Translations under genes and position numbers: made by a program
Origin: Candidatus Microthrix subdominans
GTDB lineage: Bacteria > Actinomycetota > Acidimicrobiia > Acidimicrobiales > Microtrichaceae
Length of the DNA stretch: 64,000 nucleotides
Assembly (NCBI GenBank): GCA_016719385.1
Contig: JADJZA010000001.1
Coordinates: forward strand, 806,001-870,000
Direction: 5' to 3'
Notes under the pieces: model-generated
Told to the model about the DNA's origin: nothing
The model's input: only the letters and a program-made list of their open reading frames with translations
Databases searched by the model: none
In this document: positions 1 to 8,693 of the stretch, piece by piece
How the letters are laid out: each line of letters starts with the position of its first letter
How positions within the stretch are numbered: position 1 is the stretch's first letter

Positions 1-1
1 A

Positions 2-217
2 AACGTCGAGTTCGAAGATCTCAAGGAAGCTGAAACTGGTTCGCTACGAGCCATTGCGAAGGTTGTCGATCAGCGCAACGCTGTGGCCGACGAGCTGTGG
101 GCGGCGGTGCGAGCGGCTCGGCAGGACGGCCGAAGCTGGTCCGAGATCGCAACCATGCTCGGCGTGAGCAAGCAAGCCGCTCAGCAGAAGTACGGACCGA
201 TGTCAGCTGCGTCTTAG
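2..217 (+). CDS. Helix-turn-helix protein, C-terminal part (cut by window edge)
   Basis: An open frame runs in from the left edge and stops with TAG at 215-217, giving 71 residues. Its C-terminal half reads as a helix-turn-helix (SWSEIATMLGVSKQAAQQKY), so it is probably a DNA-binding protein or small regulator. The start and most of the N-terminus lie outside the window. Similar short HTH proteins are common as antitoxins or orphan regulators in actinobacteria, but partner and target cannot be told from here. The identity of the HTH is fairly clear; the function is not. Confidence 0.7.
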   Translation, partial: NVEFEDLKEAETGSLRAIAKVVDQRNAVADELWAAVRAARQDGRSWSEIATMLGVSKQAAQQKYGPMSAAS

Positions 218-315
218 GTCGCGCCCGGCGAGGGCTGTGCGAGGCTCGGACTTGCTGACGCCGGCCGCCATCCTGCCGGATGTTGATTGAGTCGTGGCTG
301 CTCTGCCGAACAGCT

Positions 316-611
316 TCAGCGAGCGTCCTGAAGTCGGTACTCCGACACCAGTCGGGGGTCCACCGCACCGGCTGACTCATAGTCTCCGTGGAGGACGTCG
401 GGATCGAGGTCCACACCGGTTGGCCACGAGACGGTGCCTGCGACCGGATCTACCGAAGCGGTCGCAAAAACGCTGTCCTCGTCGACGGTGGCGAGCATGC
501 CGGGTAGCGAACCGGCAAAGTCCAATTCGCGAGCCAGGCCATCGGAGAACACAGCCGAAGCACTCGGCCACCGAGGTACTCCACATTGGTGACTCGGGCT
601 GGACGGCTCAT
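316..611 (-). pseudogene. DUF2442 family protein, frameshifted
   Basis: The N-terminal part (MSRPARVTNVEYLGGRVLRL, start ATG at 611) and the C-terminal part (FSDGLARELDF ... VSWPTGVDLDPDVLHGDYE, stop at 316) are in different frames and join at about 548-552 by one indel. Together they make a normal-length DUF2442 protein of roughly 95 aa with the family's conserved GTVSWPTGVDL-type segment. DUF2442 genes are usually paired with a DUF4160 gene; no DUF4160 gene is visible upstream here, so this is probably an orphaned, broken module. Confidence 0.7.
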
Positions 612-711
612 GGGGCCAACATACTGGGCATCACGTGGGTGAGCTGGCCGGATTGGGGCAGATCGTCCTCCCCGGGGAGTGGTGCCCATAGTCGTTCAGG
701 CGGTCCATTCG

Positions 712-723
712 TAGGTTCGCCCT
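712..723 (+). promoter_or_regulatory. Probable leaderless promoter (-10 box) of the 724 gene
   Basis: TAGGTT at 712-717 matches the TANNNT form of an actinobacterial -10 box and lies exactly 6 nt before the ATG at 724. There is no Shine-Dalgarno sequence, which fits a leaderless transcript. No good -35 box is visible. Confidence 0.45.
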
Positions 724-1155
724 ATGGAGGTCACCTACGCGTTGGAAGGGTCGGCGCTGCGGCACGGCGTCGGGCACGCTGACACTCTCCATGCTCTCTC
801 CCACGCAGTCGGGAGTTGGCCATTGGCGGCAGATCCCCCCGACCGACCTGACGAACGAGTCCTTGTGATCGGGCCAACCCGGTCAGGACTGCTACTGGAA
901 ATTGTCTGTATCCCGTCCGATACTGAACATCGAGTGATCCACTCCATGAAGCTGAGGCCGAGCACACGGGCCGATTTCTATGACCACAGCTCTACCCGAA
1001 ACGACGCCACGGAACGCCCCGAGGCCAACACCCGAGACCCCCCTGTACCCCTACGGCGACTACCTGGCGGATGCCGATGGCTATCTCTACAAGCCAACTG
1101 GCGAGCCCGACATTCTCGACGGGCGACACGCCACCATTCAGGTGATCGAGGCTGA
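724..1155 (+). CDS. Toxin-like protein of a small TA pair (BrnT/DUF4258-like)
   Basis: Residues 1-85 match the pattern of a common actinobacterial toxin-like family: an early ALRHGV, a central VLVIGPT followed by LLLEIVC, and an IHSMKLRP segment at the end of the domain. The tail after about residue 85 looks unlike coding sequence and runs over the next gene. In another frame the domain would end GRFL-stop at about 981, overlapping the next ATG as ATGA, which is the usual arrangement. I infer that a one-base indel just before 975 extended the protein artificially. RNase or toxin activity is inferred from family resemblance only. Confidence 0.5.
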   Translation: MEVTYALEGSALRHGVGHADTLHALSHAVGSWPLAADPPDRPDERVLVIGPTRSGLLLEIVCIPSDTEHRVIHSMKLRPSTRADFYDHSSTRNDATERPEANTRDPPVPLRRLPGGCRWLSLQANWRARHSRRATRHHSGDRG

Positions 1156-1210
1156 GGCTGACGAGTATGAACGAGGCAACTTTCGTCGAGCCGCGGATCG
1201 GGCCGAGTAG
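980..1210 (+). CDS. Small partner (putative antitoxin) of the 724 toxin-like gene
   Basis: A 76-aa acidic protein (MTTALPETTPRN...) whose ATG overlaps the expected end of the preceding toxin-like domain. It contains a short aromatic stretch (PLYPYGDYLADADGYLYKP) and an acidic, helical C-terminus. I do not recognise a family; position and size suggest an antitoxin. The next feature downstream is a stray hsdR fragment on the other strand, so the pair is the last intact item before the repeat array. Confidence 0.4.
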   Translation: MTTALPETTPRNAPRPTPETPLYPYGDYLADADGYLYKPTGEPDILDGRHATIQVIEAEADEYERGNFRRAADRAE

Positions 1211-1236
1211 CGCCGAACTGCGCCTGGGCCACCTAC

Positions 1237-1553
1237 CTACGGAGCGTCGGGGGTGGCGGGCCAGCGTTGGGCGAGGTACTTCTGCTTTTCGACGATGTCG
1301 AGGGCGACGGTGCGGTTCAGTCGTCGCACGTAGAACTCGGCGAGCTTCTCCTTGGGGCCGCCGGGCTTTTGCTTGATGACGGTGGCGTCGATGGGGAACC
1401 CGGAGGGGTCCACCTGCACCCGGCAAATGTCGTGGCCGTCGACGTGGTGAATCTGTGCCCGCACGCTGGTGGCAGCGGCATCGCCCATCGACCTGGAGAT
1501 GATGTTGGACAGGCGCTATCGGAACCAGTCACCCGCATCCCGATCGTGCTTTG
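1237..1553 (-). pseudogene. Decayed copy A of the hsdR 3' end
   Basis: Reading the minus strand gives the last ~105 residues of the HsdR protein encoded at 9445-12957, from SKHDRDAGDWFR to the stop (HVDGHDICRVQVDPSGFP is shared). There is an in-frame stop in place of a Gln codon at about 1517, so it is not functional. The match to hsdR begins abruptly near 1553; upstream of that the sequence is unrelated. It contains the C-terminal half of the AlbA_2-like domain only. Divergence from the intact gene is at the amino-acid level as well as silent, so this is not a very recent duplication. Confidence 0.85.
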
Positions 1554-1742
1554 ATGGATTGGAAATCATGCTATCCGTTTGATTGTTAAGCGTTTGCGTT
1601 ATCAGCTCTCGCTGGATCAAGTCTTTTAACACTAAAAAACTAACAAACCTCAACGAGGATTCAGAGACAATTCCGCCGAGCGTAGGTACTGTCGGCCTGA
1701 ATGCGAACGAACGGGACGGTGTCCCACGCGACTTGCTATCGA

Positions 1743-2816
1743 TCAACTCTTGCGGAAGAGGTCCCCAAAGCCCTGGTGGTCCAGCCAGCCATTCAGTCTT
1801 TCCAAGGTTATATACGGCGCTCCGGTAGCTTCGAACTCAGCATTCAAACAAGAGAGACGAGACCGTATGAGGGAGGCGAGTTCTCGGGCCGAGTCTGTGC
1901 TGGGCGTCACAATGGCGATAACACAATCGCTCAGGCATACCGTCCTGCCGGCTAAAAGAATGGCCACGCTCTGTGAAGTGAGGCGGCCCACACGGGGGAG
2001 CAAAACCGCTGGTCCAGCGAGGTACCTCACCGACCGGCACCTCCGCATTTCAATCTCTGGCTCACGAACGAGAGAACTCAAATCTGTTGAATGCACAAGG
2101 CTACGCCACGGACCTCGACGATTTCTCCGAGAATGCATCGGTACCCAGCCACGAACAAGAATCCTTTGGCTGGACTTCGCGGAGGGTCTATCAAGACTTG
2201 GCCCCGCAACAGTGTCTGCAACCCGTCGCCACCGAAGAACTCTGGTTTGAGTGACTGCCCCCTTGAATGCCCGGCGAGGGTAAGAAGTGAGCCATTCAAT
2301 CTGTCCAGTAGAGTGAAGATACTCCAGCGCCTTGCGGTTTTTAACAGCGTGCTGAACACTGTACGGGAGCACTGATACAAGAACACCATCATCTACAACA
2401 TACTCTGTAGCCCGGAGCACAAAGGCGAGACTTCGGGCGCAGGAAATCTCTTGGCCGGATACTCGAACCGACGTAGTCGCTGCCCCGCGTTCGGAAAATG
2501 GCGGATTCATTACTACGGCATCTACGCCAAACGTCTTCCATTCAGCGGGGATGTTGGAGGAGTTGGCATGGAGGAAGTCAAAGCAATCAAGCTCAAGACC
2601 TGGGAAGCTTGACCCGAGTAATCGGATAGCATTCGGATCCACGTCCACCCCGAACAATGGAACGTCGGGATGGTGGCGCTGGAAGGGCAGGAGCAGGGCT
2701 CCTGAACCAATAGTCGGATCAAGAACGCCGCGCACCATCTCACCGACGGGCTCAGTCACCGCCAAATGGAGGTCCCCAGCAATTGCACTGGGTGTCTCGA
2801 AGAAGTCGCGGTCCAT
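1743..2816 (-). CDS. N6-adenine DNA methyltransferase (gene 4 of the SIR2 operon)
   Basis: A 357-aa protein with the SAM-binding motif DPTIGSGALL (residues ~33-42) and the catalytic motif VMNPPFSE (~102-109), the NPPF signature of gamma-type N6-adenine methyltransferases. It would methylate adenine in DNA. It lacks a recognisable specificity domain as long as in type IIG enzymes, and no endonuclease domain is visible. Its ATG follows the SIR2 stop codon directly (TAGATG, 0 nt spacing), so the two are translationally coupled. In context it could mark self DNA or modify the cell's response. Downstream (1554-1742) is AT-richer sequence with no gene before hsdR fragment A. Confidence 0.8.
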   Translation of the reverse strand: MDRDFFETPSAIAGDLHLAVTEPVGEMVRGVLDPTIGSGALLLPFQRHHPDVPLFGVDVDPNAIRLLGSSFPGLELDCFDFLHANSSNIPAEWKTFGVDAVVMNPPFSERGAATTSVRVSGQEISCARSLAFVLRATEYVVDDGVLVSVLPYSVQHAVKNRKALEYLHSTGQIEWLTSYPRRAFKGAVTQTRVLRWRRVADTVAGPSLDRPSAKSSQRILVRGWVPMHSRRNRRGPWRSLVHSTDLSSLVREPEIEMRRCRSVRYLAGPAVLLPRVGRLTSQSVAILLAGRTVCLSDCVIAIVTPSTDSARELASLIRSRLSCLNAEFEATGAPYITLERLNGWLDHQGFGDLFRKS

Positions 2817-3704
2817 CTACGGGCCCGTCGCCCTCAATCCGTCAGCCTCGCTCTTGAGTGTGGTTAGAAAATCTATGACCTCCGCATGGGTATCGTCAGC
2901 AGGCTCATACCCAATCACGTCGACTCCAAAGTCCTTTCGAAGCCGCCCAGCCGAGACCGAGCCTGCTGAAGTTGGAATCAGAGCGTAATCAGGCGAACTT
3001 CCGTCCTTGAGCGACTGTCTGAGCATCTCCAAAAGGGCAAGGAGTTCTCTATCATCCACAGAGAAACCCAACATGAGAACCGTGCGAGTGATAAAGAGCG
3101 CAGAAAGCACCATCCGATAGCCGGGTTGTTCATATAGCAGGTGGCGATAATCTCGTTCCGATAGAATGACCTTCTCAGTGTCTGCGACGGAACCGTGTAG
3201 GTGAACCACAACGGGGTCTTCGGAACTGAGACTTGAGCTCTGCAACAGCCGCTGAAGCTGCGGTGCCTGTGTATAGTCCAAGACTCTTACAGAACGCTCC
3301 CTAATTGCTGCAAATGTGTGTTCTAGAAAACGATCATAATTGGTTGTCAGAACGATCTCCGGCTCAAGTTCCCAGAGCAATTTGTGGGCCTCAGAAGGCC
3401 TGACGTAATGTTCGATTTCAAGTTCGAGCTGAGCACGGAACTCATCCAGGGGCATGACTTCGCGCAACTCCTCAGCTACAGCGAGGTACTTTTGGCCCGA
3501 TATCAATTCCAACAGTTCAGCTCTCGCCTCGCCGCTAACTCGATTCGTGGATGCGGCATGGTCGGTAAGCCGCTCGAGTAGCTGGCGCCAATTGGGCATA
3601 GTAGGGTCCGCTTGGCGGGACATTCCGGACCCTACGAGCAGGACGAGTTCCCCCCTTGCCGCAGCCGCGACAAGGGGCTCTGGCAGCGACTCAAATCTCG
3701 ACAT
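2817..3704 (-). CDS. SIR2-domain protein, probable defence NADase (gene 3 of operon)
   Basis: A 295-aa SIR2_2-type protein. It shows the NAD-binding GSGMS (residues ~25-29), TTNYD (~120-124) and HLHGS (~168-172) motifs that mark this family, in the order expected. SIR2-like domains of this kind in defence islands (e.g. Thoeris ThsA, DSR1/2, SIR2-HerA) deplete NAD+ on phage infection; that function here is inference. The start MSRFES at 3704 is chosen because it makes a short overlap with the upstream gene. No membrane segment or extra effector domain is present, so sensing is probably done by its operon partners. Confidence 0.8.
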   Translation of the reverse strand: MSRFESLPEPLVAAAARGELVLLVGSGMSRQADPTMPNWRQLLERLTDHAASTNRVSGEARAELLELISGQKYLAVAEELREVMPLDEFRAQLELEIEHYVRPSEAHKLLWELEPEIVLTTNYDRFLEHTFAAIRERSVRVLDYTQAPQLQRLLQSSSLSSEDPVVVHLHGSVADTEKVILSERDYRHLLYEQPGYRMVLSALFITRTVLMLGFSVDDRELLALLEMLRQSLKDGSSPDYALIPTSAGSVSAGRLRKDFGVDVIGYEPADDTHAEVIDFLTTLKSEADGLRATGP

Positions 3705-4654
3705 TATCAGCCCTTGCACTGATTAGACCGAGCACGCTATAACTGAAAATGCGGCCCATCCCGCTGGATCCCTGCGGATTGCGAACCGCATGGTCGTAGA
3801 CAAGTTTCGGCATATGGTTACCCTCTAGTTCTCTCTGTAGGTAGTAGATAACGGCCCCGAGCGCATGCGTCCTGGGCCCGAGCGGGACGACGATCATCTC
3901 GGAGCCATCGTCTTTACCTAACCGATCGAGCAGCCTAACGATCCTCGAGTGGTTCATTAGCTGGGACCCGCTCCAAATGTACATTCGGGCCGATACCTAG
4001 CCTGGATAGTGCTTGAAGATTCCCTTTCATCGCTGTGGCGACATACTCGTCTTTGAAGCCTGGGTCAGCCACTACCGCATGTACACGTGCCCCGAAAGCG
4101 TCAAGCGCTGCCGCCATGTGCCCAAGACGAGAGCCTTCGAACCCTAGAAGAAACACGATCGTGCGATCGCCACTCCCGCCAGTTGCCAGCGTCGAGAATC
4201 CCGGCAACGGTCCGGCTCCGCCCACTGACCGGCTCAAATAGCGTCCATTGCGAATCTGAGCGTCTTCGGTCTCGTACCTTGAAGGCTCGACATACCAAGC
4301 AGTGAGAGGAACCTTATGATGGACCGCACCACGGACGAATGCGGACCAAACTGCATGAGGCAGACAAGAAATGTCGATTGTGACCGGAAACGTCTGGGCT
4401 CGTAGGAAATCGGCCACTTGTGCCGTGTCACGCAGCGCCAAGTCGGTCCGGTCTGCGCCATCAACTACTGAGACGACATCGAGAAGTTCCCGTCTGGACT
4501 GCTGCTCGTGTTGAACGACCAACGTGTTTCCGGCAGCTGCTCGCAGTATATCCGAAATTTGTTTACCACGAGGCTCATCCGAATCAGCAAGGATGAAGGC
4601 TCGCTGCGAAATGTCACCGTCTTCGGCTGTTTCGTTAAATGCGCTGACATTCAT
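3691..4654 (-). pseudogene. Rossmann-like protein of the SIR2 operon, split by a frameshift (gene 2)
   Basis: The first 239 residues (start 4654, stop 3935) and a second frame (about 3960 to 3691) look like one protein of ~320 aa. The second part holds a well-formed sheet-helix segment (EMIVVPLGPRTHALGAVIYY ... KLVYDHAVRN) and begins where the first frame runs off. The N-terminal part contains VTIDISCLPHAV followed by AWYVEPSRY, a pattern seen in Rossmann-like proteins of conflict systems; I cannot name the family. The start overlaps the upstream stop by one base (TAATG). The break near 3935-3960 may be decay, an assembly indel, or programmed frameshifting. Confidence 0.55.
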
Positions 4655-6603
4655 TACTCTATCCCAGCATCAAAATAATCTTTGAACAGATCAAGTTGAT
4701 CAGGTAGGAACTCCGTGGTCGGAGGCCCGGTTCTTCCCGTGCGCGTTAGGATCGCCCTAAGTGCCGTTCGCGGATCTGTGACGAGATCCAATAGTTCTTG
4801 AGGCCGCACCAATACTTTGCGTTTTCTGCGGTGGGAGAATACAAACGCCGCACTTAGAATTGGATGAAGCAAATAGTCGTCTTCGCGTGTTGTAAGCACA
4901 TCTCGTCTCTTGCTGGATGGGATCCTCAGAACCACTGAATGCTGGACCGCTGCCCGGAGCAGATCCTCAAGCTGGGCGCGCTGGGCAGCCTTCATCTGTT
5001 CGAGATCGGAGGGCGGTAGATAGAATTCGTTCACCTCAGGTGTGTGGCCATGAGGATCTCTAGCCATTGTCTCGAAGAGGCGTCCTAGGCCCAATGCAAG
5101 CCGAAGGAGATCCGGGCCCACCTGGTCAATCTCACGGATCTCCAACAGGTGCTCGCTCCCAACTGCTTGCGACGCGAGTGTTTGGATCTCAGGAGTTACA
5201 GGCACCAACTCCGGTGCAGTAATGTTTTCATTTGACATCCTTAGTGCCTCTGCGACGATCAGAAGAAGGAACCTGATATTACCGGCTGACATTAGGGCGA
5301 GGGTGTCCCAACCCGCATAATATTTGCGAATCTTAGCGGCTCGCTGTGACTTGAGAGTGAATAGGCTTGCGTATGCATAGTTGACGAGTCGAGATTCCCA
5401 CTTCTTTGAGTTCGCTGCAGCCCGTTCAGCCGCCGTCGCCAAACCGATTCCGTCAGACTCCGCCCAGTACTTTAGGACCACCAGCGCCAAGTCGGTCGAG
5501 CTGGCGAGAAAGGATTCGACCCGAGAGGAAGCTGTGTTGTCGAGTATCTCACTTCGGACATCTGCGGCGATTCCAGATGCGCCCAGAAGACCAGCCTCGG
5601 CGGAGATTGTAAGGTCGGGAAAGAGGATGCGGGTATTGGGCGGGTTTGAAGTGTCGGTCTGGCGATAGTATTCGTCAATTCGTGCTTGTATGACGTCCTT
5701 CGCGAAGGAATTGAAACGTGACCCAATCAACAAGCGACTTAGGTCTATGACAGAAAAGTCCGCTGGCGCTATTAGGGGCTCGCCCCCGCCTATGACGGAT
5801 CGACTATGGAAACCGAGTTCTCGAACGGCTATCTTGATTGTGTAGTCGAGTTCCGAATTTTTCAGCAGGGTGTTGACTACCTGTTGTTGCTCTGCGCTGT
5901 ATGACTCATATTCGTCCAGCAGAAATGCTATTGCCTTGCCATGCACGATGCTAGCCGTGGCTGCCGAAACAGCTGCGACTAATGGCTCAAGCGGCTTGCC
6001 GAGTACCGATAGCTGGAGATCAGCCAAAGGCCGGTTGTTGTTGACCGCCAGTTCCAGCTGAGTGATGAGGGTCCGCAAGCGCTTTTGGAGGCCTCGTGAT
6101 GTTGTCTCTATGGTCTCAGAGGTCAAGCCTAAGTTCAATTGCACAGCCTCAAGTGAATCTGACGAGAGGCGTATAGTGTCACCGAGTTCCCGTTCTGCCC
6201 AATCTATGAACTCTAGGACAAGGTCGCAGAATACGAGGTTGACGTAGTGAATGAAGAGCTTCTGCCAGTCCTCGGCCGACCGAGAGGAACCAGAGAAGGT
6301 TTGGGACACGGCGCGATCACACCGAAGGTAGACGCCGATGATCTCCGACGTCTCAAGGAGCCCAGCGTTGCGCCCTGACCGGATGTAGGTTCCCTCGTAG
6401 CTTAAGCCCCAGAGTGCCGTGGTCTTCCCAGTCCCACGGCCTCCGATCATTACACAAGGAGTTCGTGTGCGGAGTTCAGGGAAGTAACCCGGGGTTATGA
6501 AGTGCTCGAACATGTCGAGGTTCATTCGCTCCTGCTTGTACGCGCCAAAGACCTCGGCCAAGACTTGGCGGCAGTCGGCGCCGGATGTTGGCTCGTCGCT
6601 CAC
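4654..6603 (-). CDS. Large P-loop (ORC/CDC6-like, STAND-type) ATPase, gene 1 of the SIR2 operon
   Basis: A 649-aa protein with Walker A IGGRGTGKTTALWG (~53-66) and a Walker B FLLDEYESYS (~245), followed by helical and winged-helix-like segments. This layout fits the ORC-CDC6-like AAA ATPases found in bacterial defence loci. It is the first gene of a four-gene operon with overlaps or zero gaps throughout, so it probably acts with the SIR2 protein and methyltransferase as sensor or assembly ATPase. The start is a GTG at 6603. It carries no membrane helix and no nuclease motif that I can see. The ATPase assignment is secure; the defence role is inferred from context. Confidence 0.75.
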   Translation of the reverse strand: MSDEPTSGADCRQVLAEVFGAYKQERMNLDMFEHFITPGYFPELRTRTPCVMIGGRGTGKTTALWGLSYEGTYIRSGRNAGLLETSEIIGVYLRCDRAVSQTFSGSSRSAEDWQKLFIHYVNLVFCDLVLEFIDWAERELGDTIRLSSDSLEAVQLNLGLTSETIETTSRGLQKRLRTLITQLELAVNNNRPLADLQLSVLGKPLEPLVAAVSAATASIVHGKAIAFLLDEYESYSAEQQQVVNTLLKNSELDYTIKIAVRELGFHSRSVIGGGEPLIAPADFSVIDLSRLLIGSRFNSFAKDVIQARIDEYYRQTDTSNPPNTRILFPDLTISAEAGLLGASGIAADVRSEILDNTASSRVESFLASSTDLALVVLKYWAESDGIGLATAAERAAANSKKWESRLVNYAYASLFTLKSQRAAKIRKYYAGWDTLALMSAGNIRFLLLIVAEALRMSNENITAPELVPVTPEIQTLASQAVGSEHLLEIREIDQVGPDLLRLALGLGRLFETMARDPHGHTPEVNEFYLPPSDLEQMKAAQRAQLEDLLRAAVQHSVVLRIPSSKRRDVLTTREDDYLLHPILSAAFVFSHRRKRKVLVRPQELLDLVTDPRTALRAILTRTGRTGPPTTEFLPDQLDLFKDYFDAGIE

Positions 6604-6615
6604 AGGGGCATCCTA
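6604..6615 (-). promoter_or_regulatory. Probable leaderless promoter of the SIR2 operon
   Basis: On the minus strand TAGGAT (6615-6610) lies 6 nt before the GTG at 6603, with no Shine-Dalgarno between. The rest of the stretch up to 6893 holds no convincing gene and separates the operon from hsdR fragment B. Confidence 0.45.
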
Positions 6616-6893
6616 CGCCTGGTGATGGGGCCGGTGAGTGTGGAGTGGGTCTCTTCGTGGCGTTGAACGACTCAGATCTCCTGGTGGCACGCGGTTGTCG
6701 GCTCGTAAGACTCGGCTGAATTGGTAGGTCGAAGGAGGCTTGCGCCACACCGGGAGCGGGCGGCTTCCACTCGATCCGGCCGTAAAGGCGCAGGACGTTG
6801 GATGGGTGGAAGCTAGAGCGTTGAGCAGGCGTGCTTGTGTGGGGATTGGCGGTCTCCGTCCGAGAACTGAATGGGTCGATGGTCGCGTTCCCG

Positions 6894-7533
6894 CTATTGA
6901 AGCTCGGGGATAGTAGGCCAGCGTTGGGTGATGTATTTCTGCTTCTCGACTACGTCGAGGGCAACGGTGCCGTTCAGCTTTCGCACGTAGAACTCGGTGA
7001 GCTTCTCCTTGGGGCCGCCGGGCTTTTGCTTGATGACGGTGGCGTCGGCGGGGAACCCGGACGGATCAACCTGCACCCGGCAGATGTCGTGGCCGTCGAC
7101 GTGATGGATCTGGGCCCGTACGTTGGTGGCAGCGGCGTCGCCCATCGACGTGGAGATGATGTTGGAGAGGTGCTGTTGAAACCAGTCCCTCGAGTCCTGG
7201 TCGCTTGGACCGGCTGGCGTAGTCGCTGTCGAGCCCGTGGATGGTGCCGTCGTCGACCACGCCGATCATCAGCGTGCCGCCCTCTCGTCCGTTCATGAAC
7301 GCAGCGACCGTCTTCAGCGTGGCGCTCTCGAGCGGCTTGAACGTTTCGCCCGAGTCGGCGTGGGCGCGCAGCATCGCCGTGTACTCGAGGAAGCTCGTCG
7401 TCACCTCGCCCTCGGTGCCGTCCAGGGTGACCGAGCCCTCGAAGCTCTTTTGCAGCTTCAGGCGGGTCAACTCCACCTCGGGGTCGACCGCCACCGACCC
7501 GTCGACCTTCACGAACGCAGCCAGGGCGTTGTG
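6894..7533 (-). pseudogene. Decayed copy B of the hsdR 3' end, with internal deletion and frameshift
   Basis: The minus strand matches HsdR in two blocks: VDGSVAVDPEVELT...FEGSVTLDG (about 7512-7410) and, after a deletion equivalent to about 400 bp of hsdR (roughly 9942-10350), LEYTAMLRAHADSGETFKPL through to the stop at 6894. A frameshift near 7190-7200 breaks the second block. This is the longest of the three copies and reaches furthest into the gene. Its upstream edge at about 7533 directly abuts the VapC gene at 7541, so the junction is only a few bases from a cassette gene. Confidence 0.85.
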
Positions 7534-7540
7534 GTGGCAG

Positions 7541-7942
7541 TCACGGAAGCAGAAACGTGTGCTGATCTCGCAGGATCGTCAGGCCGCGGTTGAAGGTGGC
7601 GACTTTCGTGCCTCGGCTGGCGGCAAGAGCAGCGAGGTACGCGTCGGTCACCTGGCGATGTCCGACCACGCCCAGAAGCACGTCGTTGCTGTAGGGAAGT
7701 TGATCCGGCCAGAACTCGTGGCGCTCGTTCTGATTCAGCAGTCTCAGCGCGTCGAGTGCGTGCTCAGCACTCGCGACTCGCACCAGGTACCGGACCAGTG
7801 AACCCTGGGTCGACGGGCAGGTGGCGAATCGGCGGCTGTCCCCGAGCCACTTTCGCGCCCGCTCATGGTGTTCGTGATCGACGATGGTGGCGGCGATCAA
7901 CACGTTGGCGTCGAGGAGCAGCGCGTCAGTCGTCGAGGGCAT
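7541..7942 (-). CDS. PIN-domain toxin, VapC family
   Basis: A 133-aa PIN-domain protein. It begins with ALLLDANVLIAATI, carrying the first catalytic Asp, and keeps the later acidic positions in NDVLLGVVGHRQVTDAYLAALA, ending in the typical VATFNRGL strand. VapC toxins are Mg-dependent RNases that cut tRNA or rRNA. The frame is intact. It overlaps the antitoxin gene by 17 nt, the usual vapBC arrangement. Because the antitoxin next to it is frameshifted, the toxin may be silent, inactive, or neutralised by another antitoxin. Confidence 0.85.
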   Translation of the reverse strand: MPSTTDALLLDANVLIAATIVDHEHHERARKWLGDSRRFATCPSTQGSLVRYLVRVASAEHALDALRLLNQNERHEFWPDQLPYSNDVLLGVVGHRQVTDAYLAALAASRGTKVATFNRGLTILRDQHTFLLP

Positions 7943-8149
7943 CCGCTACGTCATCGGAACTCACGGGGTAGCCAAGTTGGACCACGCCCAGGCCGGTCAG
8001 GGCGTCGCGCTCAACCGGCGGCATGGGCCGGAGCGATTTGCGAAGTGCCTCGTTGACGAGCGAACTCAGCGACACGCGGCAACGACGAGCTTCGGCCTGG
8101 GCTTCCGGCATGAAGCTCCAGGATCGAGATCGACGGTCGTTCGCATCAC
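7926..8149 (-). pseudogene. Antitoxin (ribbon-helix-helix, VapB/CopG type), frameshifted near its start
   Basis: The C-terminal part EAQAEARRCRVSLSSLVNEA is a ribbon-helix-helix with downstream linker and toxin-binding tail. The expected first strand MRTTVDLDPG is encoded from ATG 8146 (or GTG 8149) but in another frame; the join is at about 8110-8125. The continuous frame instead begins with an unlikely MMHRDANDRRSRSW. I conclude that a one-base indel destroyed the DNA-binding strand of the antitoxin while the toxin frame is preserved. Confidence 0.6.
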
Positions 8150-8246
8150 GGTGCATCATATCGCGTCAACTACCAACGACAAGGCTATTTTTGGGCCGAG
8201 CAGGGCGTCGCAATGCTGTGGGACAAGGAGTTCAACCGCTGATCGG

Positions 8247-8495
8247 TCAGGGTGTGTCGGGGGTGGCGGGCCAGCGTTGGGCGAGGTACTTCTGCTTCTC
8301 GACCACGTCGAGGGCAACGGTGCCGTTCAGTCGTCGCACGTAGTACTCGGTGAGCTGCTCCTTGGGGCCGTCGGGCTTCTGCTTGATGACGGTGGCGTCG
8401 ACGGGGAACCCGGATGGGTCCACCTGCACCCGGCAGATGTCGTGGCCGTCGACGTGGTGGATCTGTGCCCGCACGTTCGTGACCGCCGACGTGCT
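8247..8495 (-). pseudogene. Decayed copy C of the hsdR 3' end
   Basis: The minus strand reads AVTNVRAQIHHVDGHDICRV to the stop at 8247, matching the last ~80 residues of HsdR. The last codons (PATPDTP) and the bases around the stop resemble copy A (PATPDAP) more than the intact gene (PANSENN), so A and C share a source different from the present hsdR end. The upstream edge is at about 8490-8495. An ATG-started frame runs through (8567-8247), but its first 25 residues are unrelated, so expression as a real protein is unlikely. Confidence 0.85.
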
Positions 8496-8693
8496 TGACG
8501 ACAGCTGCGTTGCCGGGGAACAAGAAGGGATCCGACTGAACCCCTCGTCACGTTTTCGTGCTGACATGACTGCTCCTGACGAGCCCGCTAACCCGTTTCA
8601 ACAACCGGTTGCGTAGAGTGGGGACAATGTTGACGGCTTGGGCGAAGCGGTCTGATAGCTCTTAAGGGCTGGTTTGAGACCAAGCGCGCCGAA

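Noticed and set aside
8247..8567. ATG-started 106-aa frame containing hsdR copy C as a real protein
   Set aside because: Its N-terminus is unrelated sequence and it lacks the rest of the AlbA_2 domain; better explained as a fragment.
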